The notes under the pieces were generated by a model. The model worked only from the letters and a program-made list of their open reading frames with translations. It had not been told where the DNA came from and did not search any database. 64,000 nt of DNA from Tetragonia tetragonoides (Eukaryota; Streptophyta; Magnoliopsida; Caryophyllales; Aizoaceae). Positions 54,920-64,000 of this stretch are shown one piece after another. The stretch lies in contig CM076147.1 in NCBI GenBank assembly GCA_038025085.1, positions 36,246,766-36,310,765 on the forward strand, written 5' to 3'. Both the position numbers and the translations under genes were made by a program. Position 1 is the first letter of the stretch; every line of letters starts with the position of its first letter.

Positions 54920-57084
54920 CAGTACAGTAAATAGGGAAGATTATGCTCATCCATTTCATCTTTCTTAGGCATTTTGAAGAAATAGTGCCTCACAGGCTCA
55001 CATAGATTTAAGGTAACAAACCTTCTTTTTAATTTTATGGATTTAACCTTGTTTATCTGTTTTCCTAATATTCTTGAGTACAAGCCCTTATTATTCCTTT
55101 GCATGTTGGCAATCAATTGTATCTGAGTTTCGTCTGGTATGATGTATATTCATGAGTAAATTTGACTTTGTCTTGAATTGAAAATCCTTTCCACAGCCTA
55201 GCCCAATTAATTAAATTGGCTAACTTGTTGACCCATTTAGGTTTTTTTTATTAAGTCGATATTTATAACCCAAACTCATCTATTCTGTCTTTGGTTAGCC
55301 GTTCGTGTTTGGTCAAGTTTTGACAGCTTTAAGTTGATAGTGAGTTTTTGTAGGCGTTTGCTAAGTAATGTAGAATAATGCAGCTGTACTGTGAATAGTC
55401 ATCGACCAGCTTAGAATTTAGGTTTACTGGCCTACACTGTCTTCTCGCCTTTTCGGTTATATTCGAAGTGCCCACTGTAGTTGACTCAAAATCCTCTGCT
55501 CTTTCTCTTCTTTTAAGGAATTCCAAATTAATATGTCATCTTAGGATCTTACAATTATCTTAAGCAGCAATATCATTCAAGACTACATTCTACAAAGCTT
55601 CCCTGCGGCGTTATTGGTTTGCTTCGTCAACGAAGCTCCTTGTTGGAGCATCATGGTGATATCACTGGGACTCTTTGTGCATTCCGTTTGCCAATTGTGG
55701 ATGGGTTTCCCTTGGACTTGCTTGAGGAAGTACATGATCTAAATGCCATACCAACCGTGTCCAATAATTTGTGTTTAAAGGTTGGTAAGGAAGGGCTGTA
55801 ATAGCCCTCTATCTTGGAGCTCACTAGGGGAGTTAGTGCTTAGTGTCTGGGAAGGGGGGATACAACTCTAACGCAAGTCTTAAGACCTAGGCTCACTACA
55901 CCACAACTTTTAATGAATATGTGGCCACTAGGAATCTAGGATTAGAAGACTTGGTGGAAGGCATACACTTCTGAGTTCTGACTCCGTCGGAATTAAGATG
56001 GCTTTGCTTAAACCATTTCTAGTAGCAACAAGATTCGATTGCTATCCCACTTTAATCGTCTATGCTTGTTCAAGTTACTGTTATTTTATCGAATCAAAAC
56101 TGTGTTATATATCACCATGCAATCCTGACAGTTTGCTATCACCTCTTGCATGCAGGAGGCTTACAGGGCCTGCTAACCTGGATGTACAGTCAATGTGAAG
56201 CCCTCAGATTGCCTCTCAAGGATTTCCTTAAACTGATTCAATAGAACCGCCTTGTATATTCAGTAATTACTACTAGGACCGTCCTTTTGTTATTCTGATC
56301 ATATACTAGGATGGTCTCAAGAGACCGCCAAATGCAATAGTAAGTCATGCCAAACATTACCTTCACTCTTGTTGCACAAGTATTGGTCATTACTCATATT
56401 CCCTGCAGGCATATGCATTGCAAATTCGTGACAGAAGCAGTTTATTGTGCCTAGGGAGGCCATCATTTAACGATGTTATAGTTAGGGAGCGGTGAATAGC
56501 TACATTGCGGTTACAACTTACAAGCCAACAAGTCTCGGCTTTTAAATGGCATAGAAGCCATATATAGCATTGGACAAGTTAAGCCTCATTGGTCTTTTTG
56601 TAGGAGTTGTATGTAGCATCTGGGTAAAATAGGCAAGTTCTGTGTTTAGCAAAGGTGAGCTTGTAGGTAGCTAAACAAATCTCCTTTCAAGAATCATCCC
56701 AAATATATCGGAATAGAAAATATTGCAAAGCAATTTCGGAAAAAAACAGAATATTGCAAAGCTGTACTGGAATATAAAAGGACTGGAAAATGGAAATTCT
56801 TAATTTCGAATCTTGTTCATGGCGTGCTAACCAAAACTCCATTGCCGTTTGCCGATTCATCACATTGTTATTAGTTGTAGTGGCATTCAAAACACAAAAC
56901 CTTATAGCATAAAACAGTCTCCTCGTGAGACGACTGTTGCATTTTAAACGAAAAGTTACTTAAAAACAGTATTAAAAGAATGTTACTTTTAATTGTCTCA
57001 CTATGAAACGGTCTTACACACATGACACACATATCCTGCATTCAATGAGCGAAGAAAGTCCTAATCCAATATCCAATATCCTTG
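54920..57084. other. Intergenic region between MKP1 and the first DUF674 gene
   Basis: Convergent 3' flanks of MKP1 (plus) and DUF674 (minus). Small inverted GAGACGGTCTC-type words occur near 56310 and 56925-57015, similar to the short inverted-repeat element at 12483. A 61-codon frame at 55619-55801 (HHGDITGTLCAFRLPIVDGF) reads like protein but was not recognised. No gene is supported. Confidence 0.55.
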
Positions 57085-58335
57085 TCAATTCCAATTACTT
57101 TCTCTTTTAGCTCGTTTCTTCTCAATAAAGACATCGGTCAGTACTTCCTTTGATTCCAAAGAAGCCTTCAACAACTTAAGACCCTGTAAAAGTGATGACA
57201 AAGTTAATTAAACCAAATTATCTAACCCAACGATTTTACATCTGTATGGCAGGGAAAGCAATTCACGCCATGGATCAATTGTAGTAATTAAGATTGAAAA
57301 ATAGAAGCTTTCTGAATTTCTAATGGTACTTAAGTTCATTACATGCATTACCAAACATTTGGCCATATTGCAATGAACAATTGTTCAACGAACAGCCACA
57401 AAAGGAAGATCATAAACATAACATGTAAACTAGAAGTGTAACAACTTCTCATAGTGACGAATGGTAGAAGTAAAACTGCCGTACAAAAACTCCATTTATA
57501 TATATCATAATTGATCAGGTATGAGAAAGTACGTGGAACTTCCGTGTTACACAGTATGTTCTATCATGTCCCCCTTTCCCATGTATATTATACTGGTCTT
57601 TGTGCCTCATCTGAACCAAAAAAAAACAACGTATGCTCTATCATGTGATGAATTGAGTTACAAAGTACGAACATACGAGTAATCAAAATACTTTTTGCAA
57701 TATGGTATCAGTTCGCATACAGGAAAGTATGAAAGATCAGAAGATAGGCTAACCTCCTCTTTGCCGATATCTACTTCCTTCTCCCTAATTGCATTAAAAT
57801 CCTTCACATTGCTCCTCATCCAAGATATCATCGATGCAAATGACACTAACGGCGTTACAGACAAATCATCACCCACCATGTATAATCCTTGAAAGGCTTG
57901 ATTATTCTCCTTATACCCTTGACAACCTCTCCCTCTATTCAAACCATCATTAAACTGGGGAGGTACATAATCTGGTTGGCGAAAAGCACCAACATTGTTG
58001 GCGCCATAATTGTATGGTTGAGGAGGAAACTCTGATGGCGCAGGATATATGCCAGGAAATAAAAGAGGAAGATCAACACCAGCTGGTCTTTCGCCTAGTG
58101 GCTTCAAAATCGCCTTACGCGCAATGTGTACTGTACCCAAGTTCTCGGTACTCTGGCACAAGCTTCCTATAGACCCTGGCATACCCTTGTCTTTAAGGAG
58201 TTTGCTGATGGTCCCTATAAGCAAGTGAAGGAGGCTATAAAGGAAATCAACAAAGTCTTTACCCCCTTCAGCAATTAGGACTTTGTTTGTGTTGGAATCA
58301 ATAAAAAGCTTCACTTTAAGTTTGGTCTCTGACAT
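57085..58335 (-). CDS. DUF674 family protein, copy 1 (altered central region)
   Basis: Plant-specific DUF674 proteins have no known biochemical activity. Two exons, 57754-58335 and 57085-57183, encode 226 residues, starting MSETKLKVKLFIDS. The N-terminal DUF674 block (1-66, with KVLIAEGGKDFVDFL, GTISKLLKDKGMPGSIGSL and LCQSTENL) and the C-terminal block (GLKLLKASLESKEVLTDVFI) are typical. Residues 67-151 are Pro/Gly/Tyr/Asn-rich (PGIYPAPSEFPPQPYNYG) and lack the Cys-rich segment seen in copy 2 and usual for the family. A splice acceptor (TTGCAG) just upstream of the ATG suggests a 5' UTR intron. The protein is shorter than many family members, and it is open throughout. Confidence 0.85.
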
Positions 58336-58689
58336 GTTGAATTAGTAAAACTGCAACAGGAGAAATTCAGACCTTACTAATGTTATAGTTGCTCATGTTG
58401 AAATGTAAATCACTCTAGAAATTTATTAGCAATACATTTGTACAACAGAATAATAATAACAATCAACATGTATATGACATCATTTCCATTCAAATTGCTC
58501 TAATTCATATATATAAATCAAAAGACAGACTGGTCTTTTCAAAGGGCTAAAACAATCATTCATCTATTTTGGCCAGAAAATTTACTTGAATAAAAGCCAA
58601 ATATATGAGTATATCACCCTATCTGATTAAGGTTAAGCTAATGGTTGAAGGCCCAATCTATGTTATATTCCTTATATCGACCGGGTAGA

Positions 58690-58856
58690 GAAGGTAAGAT
58701 GCATGCTACTTTGCACGCACGTCAAGAAGTCCATAGACCTCAAACAAACAGAAGTCCAGATTCGAGTTCCCTTCAGGGCCACCGGAGGTTTTCTGGCGTT
58801 AGCTTGACGGTCCATTGAGATTAGTTAAGCAAAAAAGAGAAAAAAAAAAAAAAAAA
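58690..58856 (+). mobile_element. Possible tRNA-derived SINE upstream of DUF674 copy 1
   Basis: A B-box-like AGATTCGAGTTCCC (about 58758) is followed by GGCCACCGGAGGTTTTCTGG and CATTGAGATTAGTTAAGC and then an A-rich tail (58831-58856). The homologous flank of DUF674 copy 2 lacks this block, which suggests an insertion after duplication. No clear A-box or target duplication was found, so the call is tentative. Confidence 0.4.
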
Positions 58857-58881
58857 GAAGAAGAAGAAGAAGAAGAAGAAG
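58857..58881. repeat. GAA/AAG trinucleotide microsatellite
   Basis: About eight GAA units following an A-rich tract, probably grown from the poly(A) tail of the adjacent SINE-like sequence. Confidence 0.9.
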
Positions 58882-59248
58882 TGCGCAAACATAAATGGGG
58901 TGCTTTCAATCAAGTCACTCTTTGTAACAGAGATTGTCCTAATTGTTTTTTTAGGGTTTACAAGAATCATCTAACAGTATAACACTAACACCAATTAGGA
59001 GTTCTGTAATCAAAAGATAAGATGTTACTGGTACTTTGGAAGGGAGGAAAACAAAGAAAAGTAAATCTGTGGAAATCTATGTAAAAGTAAAACTGCGAAA
59101 ATCTTATCATTTTCACTGAAATGTAGAAGATTTACACAGTTTTCGTTTATTTGATTTGTTATCGTTTATGGAATTCTAATTGGGCAAATTTATAGCTAGG
59201 AGATTTCCACAGATTTTCATACTTTTAATTTTTCATTATTTTCCTTTC

Positions 59249-60300
59249 TTTTTTTTTTTTGATGCAAATGAAAGACGAACAATTAGTTCAAGTTACATAA
59301 TCTAGGGAACGCAGTTCCCTTTAAATCCTAGATGCTGTATTAGGCATAACAGTTCTAGTAATTCTGCAATTCTCTTTGTCATTCAGTGCTTCTCTAGCAA
59401 GTAGATCCGCAGGTCGATTCCTCTCCCTGTGAACATGTTCCACCCTGCATTCTTCTAGCATTGTCATAAGCTCCCTGCATTGTTCAACGATGTTTGTTAG
59501 TTGATTATGCTGTTGGTTAGTTGCTGTAAGCAGTTTAACTGCCACTGTGGAGTCCATGTGTAGCTCCAATTTCCTCCACCCTTTGTCAATAGCCAGTTGT
59601 AATCCCAATTTGGCTCCCCAGATCTCCGATTGTAGTGCTGTCATGCTTCCTAGCCATCTGTGGTAGCCCATGATCCATTGACCTCTTTCGTCCCTAAAAA
59701 TCCCTGCACAAGCAGACAAGCCATAGTGTCCTTTACAGGATCCGTCAGAATTGAGCCTGAGCCAGCCTATGGGGGGAGGGTGCCAGGCCAGATGGTGGAT
59801 GGTTTTGTTGTTTGGTTTGCATGGGTTGCTTTGGAGGGAGACAAACTCCCAGGCAGAGGTGATGATGATGTTTTTCTTAGCTACTGAAGGGGGGGATAGA
59901 CCAAATAGTGAAGCCAAAAATGACAGGCCAGGGTACCCCAGAGGAATGAATAAGACCAGTTTTTAGGCTGGTATCAATCCAGACTTGAATATTATTCAGA
60001 TAGGAGGTGTCAGGCATAGAAATAATGTTCCAAATTTCTTGAGCACAGTCACAATTTTTTAAGACATGCAGAGCATCTTCATCATACAAGAGGCATCCAG
60101 GGCAGCTACTATCCTGAACAACATTCCTACACATCAAATTATTCCTGGTCTTGATCCTATCAAGTCTCGCAAGCCACACAAAGAAAATGATCTTTGGTGG
60201 CAGGGGGAGTTTCCAGAGCCAATCCAGCTCAGTGTTGTTTTCTTGGTCTGTGCAGTAGATATTATAGACAGCCTTGGTATAGTTTTGCTTCCTTTTACTC
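59249..60300 (-). mobile_element. 5'-truncated LINE carrying zf-RVT and RNase H domains
   Basis: The minus strand encodes the end of a plant L1-type ORF2. First comes a zf-RVT region (ELDWLWKLPLPPKIIFFVWL, CPGCLLYDEDALHVLKNC), then a plant-type RNase H (RVT_3): WLRLNSDGSCKGHYGLSACA, ALQSEIWGAKLGLQLA, ELHMDSTVAVKLL, HVHRERNRPADLLAREAL. The two parts are in different frames, shifted at a C7 run (59889-59895). A poly(A) tail (about 59249-59260) ends the element. The 5' junction is near 60295; AAAGGAA on both sides may be a short target duplication. It lies between the two DUF674 copies. Confidence 0.85.
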
Positions 60301-60639
60301 ATTAACATCTAGTTCCCAAACACACTGTTAATCAATACTCGTATCTTTATTTGTTACTTACTACTACTAGTTGGAGCGACACAATATATAGAGAGCAAAA
60401 GAAGCTTACGTACATGATCAAAGTGAACAAAAAATAATCAAGAAGTTTCATGAGATGAGAGAGACAAGATGGTCTACGTACCAGAAACCAGGACGCCGTT
60501 GAAGGGCTTTTCAAATCAAGGTGCGTGTTTGAGAGAGAGAGCAGAGAAGAGCAGAATGATAACAACTACAGCAGGAATACAATTGCATCGCTTGAGGGTG
60601 AAAAACCCTTATCAAGATTTAAGGCGGGCTTTAAATTTA

Positions 60640-60855
60640 TTTATTTTTTGATACGAGGAACCCGCAGTCAGTACTCTTAGATTGTCCAGCGAATAAACCC
60701 CACAATAGCCTGCAAACCACACACATCAGGCAAGATAAATTTGCAGACAAACTCAAACAATAAAGAAGGCTTAGTGGGATTTGAACCATGATTTTTGCCA
60801 TAAAATCCGATATCACAAGTCACAACCAATTATGCTACCCCTTTCAGGACAAGTA
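60640..60855 (-). mobile_element. tRNA-derived SINE, about 216 bp
   Basis: On the minus strand the A-box TAGCATAATTGG (60826-60837) and B-box GGTTCAAATCC (60777-60787) are spaced as in a tRNA gene. The body ends GTACTGACTGCGGGTTCCTC, then an A/T-rich tail, resembling Au-type plant SINEs. Flanking GGCTTTAAATTTA (60627-60639) and GGACTTTAATTTA (from 60856) are a diverged target-site duplication. Confidence 0.8.
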
Positions 60856-61662
60856 GGACTTTAATTTACTAAACACGTTCTGGGTTCTAGACTATCATCA
60901 CACGCACGACAAATGTTCCCTTGTCACTCAAATTGGTCCAATATTAAAGAAAAAAAAACTTATAGGAGACACCCGTCGGTCTTGTGGTAGGATGGTTTAA
61001 AAAAGAACACTTTTTATTAAAAATGTAATTTTTTTTTTCCGAAAAGTAATAGTGCTTATTTGACGGCCGAAAATGTTTAAAATAATTATTATGTTTTAGT
61101 CGAGAAAGTAATTATTTTTGTTCAAAATGTAATCGTCGTCACACGGTAATAATACCTTTTTCTTTTTCTTTTTTTGTTTTTATAGATAATATCTCATATT
61201 GAAATGCATGCACACAAGATGTGCTCTAAATGAAATACAAACACATTACACATAATATGTGATCAGAAACAATCTTTCCAGTTAGACTTTACAACTATCC
61301 CCAATTACTCCCAGTTATCGGTTACTGATTGTCAGTTGAAATGAACGAGCCCTTAGGGTTGTTTGCGGGGGTTGTATGGCATCCCAAGTAAGGGAGCAAC
61401 GACAATGAATACTTTGGTATAATTGACGGAGGCAAAAGAGGTAGTCCTCACAGTTCGCCTATATGCTCATGGATTCGAGGACCTTGTGGCTGGACTTGTG
61501 ATGAGTGCGTGAACTCGTGAGTGACAATATGCATGTTTAAGAAGTGACAATATACATGCATGTTTTATAAGCTTGAAGTTCTGTAGCAGGCTAGCATTTA
61601 CGCTAGTGATCTTTAAAAAATTTCATTTGTGGGTTTTGTCAATTAAGGTTCACAAAAACCTC

Positions 61663-61805
61663 GAGAAATGAGGTCTGGCGCATTGGCGCTAGCCTCTCGG
61701 TTCCGGGGGTTTGTCCCGGGATCGATTCCTAGCTCGTAGCCCCCCCTCCCTTGTAATGACTATAAATCCGTGGGGCCCAATCACCCCCCTTTTAACATAA
61801 GAAAA
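61663..61805 (+). mobile_element. tRNA-derived SINE, 143 bp, with 18-bp target duplication
   Basis: A-box TGGCGCATTGG (61676-61686) and B-box GGATCGATTCC (61719-61729) show the tRNA-derived head. The body ends GGGGCCCAATCACCCC with a short T/A tail. The flanking 18-mers AAGGTTCACAAAAACCTC (61645-61662) and AAGGTTCACAAAAATCTC (61806-61823) differ at one base, indicating a fairly recent insertion. Confidence 0.9.
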
Positions 61806-62084
61806 AAGGTTCACAAAAATCTCCGTCTCAAAAGGATCAAAAGTTTCACAAACTAATATCACAATGGGTAAATAAAAAAGTTGATGTATTCAGTGAGAGA
61901 AAAAAGACATAACTCCTAATTTGTTGTCCTATCCACTATCCTTCTCAAGTCCTTTCTCTTTCTTTTTTCTTTTGTTTTTTGATAATTAGAAGTTCATTTT
62001 ATTCAATAGGAAAAAAGGGAGCAGAAGCTCACACACCAGTAAGAGCAGAAGCTCACACACCACTAAGAGCCAAGTGAGGAACGA

Positions 62085-63173
62085 TCATACACTAAGCCGA
62101 ATCCTTTCTCGTTTAATTCGCTTCTTCTCAATGAAGACATCGGTGAGTACTTCCTTTGATTCCAAAGAAGCCTTCAACAATTTTATAGCCTGAAAGGTAC
62201 AAAGATCAAATATACTATTACTCAACTACCACTGTATAACACAGATAGGTCATTATAGGAGTACAACAGGATTTTCAAGAAAAGAAACGAACTGTACAGC
62301 AAATTGTTTACAGTATACAGTATACTGTTAGTTCTAGGCTTTTAGCTGTTGATAGTAATTCTAATAGTTTTATGATACAGTAAGTATAGATTGAGAGTTT
62401 AAGAGGACTTTGTGAGAGGAATGTGTGGAGTCTATCTCCTGCATGTAATCGCTTTTGGGGGTTTTCTACCCCGAGTGGATGAATAATAGAAGTAGACCAA
62501 TTCCTCCAAAAAAAAAAAAAAAACAAGGCACAACAAATAATTAAGGTAAACAGATCAGAGGAAGACAGGGATACCTCCTCTTTGCCAATGTCTACCTCCC
62601 TTTCCTCAATTGCATTAAGATCCATGAAATTGCTCCTCAACCAAGAGAAAATTGATGTAACCGACATTAGCGGCTTCACAGACAAATCGTCCCCACCATG
62701 TATGATCCTTGATTCTTCACATAACCTCCCACACTGTTTATTAAAGCTTTAGGTTTCCATGCCACAGGCTTTATTGGATGTACCATCCTCTTCTGACATA
62801 CAGGACATAGCCTCCCACAAACATTAGTGAAATATGACCTGCAGTACTTCTCGCAAAGATAGAGTTTTGAAGCAATTGTGTTGGGAAAAACTCCTAAAAG
62901 AGGAACATGAAGAACAGTTATTTGTCTATTAAGTGAGTTCAGCATGTTCGGGTTCTGCAAAACTTGTTCCTTATCCAAGTTCTCAGTACTCTGACACAAA
63001 CTTCCTATAGAACCTGGCATACCCTTGTCTTTGAGGAGTTTGCTGACGGTCCCCATAGGCAAATAAATGAAACCAGAAAGTAAATCTACAAAGTCTTTTC
63101 CCCCTTCAGCAAAGAGGACTTTATTTGCCTTGGAATCAATAAAAAGCTTCACTTTAAGTTTGGTCTCTGACAT
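62085..63173 (-). pseudogene. DUF674 family gene, copy 2, with one-base frameshift
   Basis: Tandem paralogue of the gene at 57085-58335, with the same start (MSETKLKVKLFIDS at 63173) and the same two-exon plan (first exon down to 62575, last exon 62085-62189, ending KRERIRLSV). It keeps the usual DUF674 Cys-rich core (LYLCEKYCRSYF, CPVCQKRM, Cys107/111/119/123/126). After YMVG the frame shifts: copy 1 reads GGTGATGAT where this copy has one base fewer (about 62688-62694), so translation ends TICL. The downstream frame (DDLSVKPLMSV...VDIGKEE) is open and matches copy 1. It is either a young pseudogene or a sequencing error. Confidence 0.75.
62190..62574 (-). other. Intron of DUF674 copy 2
   Basis: Contains plus-strand sequence that ends in a poly(A) run (62506-62523), preceded by TTTTCTACCCCGAGTGGATG and AATAATAG, like the 3' end of a retroposed transcript or LINE. 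No coding capacity; assignment uncertain. Confidence 0.4.
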
Positions 63174-64000
63174 GTTGGTAACTGCAACGAGAGAGATCAA
63201 GACCTTGTGTTAGAGTTGCTCTTGTATTAGCACATAAAAAAAAAAAAAAAAAAAAAAAAGTTTCTATTGAATTAGGAGATAGTGAGCCAAGGTACATAGA
63301 TAAGTCAAGAAATTAGCAAAAAACGTCTCCAACAGGCCAATAGCAGTCAGAAAATAGCATAATTTCCATTTATATTGCTACTCTTAATATATAGGACATA
63401 CATACAAGCTTTCTCCAAGGGCTAAATCAATCAATCAAGTATACATACCAGGAAAATTACTTGAATAAACCACAAATGACCTGAAACCGAACTTTCTGCA
63501 GAGATATATGCTGGCTGTATTAATCAGATAATTCAGATGCTTAGCCCTAATCACCAGCAGATCATAGAGGGTAAGTGCAGCTTAAGATCAAGGTTTAAGC
63601 CCCACTGGTAGTCTACAGTGAGGATGGATATCTTTGGTTGTGCTAATTATGCAGTACTCTCAACCATACATACACTCATAGTCATATACAGCCGTCTCAG
63701 GAATGTTAAGCTAAGTTCGGAGGGTGTCAGAACTCAAAATGAACCAACCATTAGCTCAAAACTTGGGCCTGAAGTTTCCACGGTTGCTCAAAGGAAAAGG
63801 AATTTGTTTAAGCATACCTATCTTACACAGTTAGACCAAGAAGAGTTCCAACCTTGCATAAACCTGCGAATGGTCGCCTTAGTCCAAGAGAGAAGGTCGT
63901 AGAAACCATGGGAAAATGGCGAACAGTTCTCCTAGCTATAGGGGCCTCCCTACTGTTTGTATTCCAAGCACTCCATAAGAACTACAAATATCTAAGACCT
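63174..64000. other. 5' flank of DUF674 copy 2
   Basis: A splice acceptor (TTGCAG) just upstream of the ATG suggests a 5' UTR intron here, as in copy 1. An A-run lies at 63234-63259. AAATTACTTGAATAAA near 63460 is shared with the flank of copy 1 near 58590, so the duplication extends at least this far. Nothing else was recognised to the window end. Confidence 0.55.

Larger units (their letters stand above)
60301..62084. other. Intergenic region between the LINE and DUF674 copy 2
   Basis: Contains two SINEs (60640-60855 and 61663-61805) and a short tandem duplication of AGCAGAAGCTCACACACCA at 62019-62064. The remainder is AT-rich with no recognised gene. Confidence 0.65.

Overview
This is a stretch of a eudicot plant nuclear chromosome. 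The genes are intron-rich with GT-AG junctions, and their products match well-known plant families. The intergenic and intronic DNA is AT-rich and full of plant-type transposons (Copia LTR elements, L1-type LINEs, tRNA-derived SINEs, hAT and Tourist-like MITEs). Nothing seen fixes the species; a Caryophyllales/Amaranthaceae-like genome is only a guess.

Layout from left to right: (1) 1-8546, minus strand: a sulfate transporter of the SULTR4 type, running off the left edge inside its STAS domain. (2) 8547-13044: promoter and repeat-bearing intergenic DNA. (3) 13045-19807, minus: complete 8-exon LL-diaminopimelate aminotransferase (plastid lysine synthesis). (4) 21446-26903, minus: complete 6-exon manganese-type cation diffusion facilitator, MTP11-like. 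(5) 29419-29489, minus: tRNA-His(GUG). (6) 29693-48198, plus: complete 15-exon beta-hexosaminidase (GH20, HEXO1-like). It is stretched to 18.5 kb by an 8-kb intron 3 holding a rearranged Copia element and by an intron 6 holding a LINE fragment. (7) 51392-54919, plus: MAPK phosphatase MKP1-like. (8) 57085-63173, minus: two tandemly duplicated DUF674 genes separated by a 5'-truncated LINE and SINEs. The first is open; the second carries a one-base frameshift.

The neighbouring genes act in unrelated processes (sulfate transport, lysine synthesis, Mn transport, glycan trimming, MAPK signalling), as is usual for a plant chromosome. No operon-like or metabolic cluster is present.

The most unusual structure is in HEXO1 intron 3 (33048-38804). 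One 5-bp-TSD-flanked insertion contains two Copia leader/gag segments in opposite orientation, forming inverted arms of about 1.6 kb inside a transcribed gene. Other notable items are a TIR element filled with a G-rich minisatellite (14595-14865), a hAT-type MITE built from dense GGATAT/ATATCC repeats with a perfect 8-bp TSD, a 17-nt microexon in HEXO1, and the DUF674 pair, in which one copy has lost the Cys-rich core and the other its reading frame. Exon boundaries were assigned by reading splice sites and frame by eye; nothing was aligned to a database.
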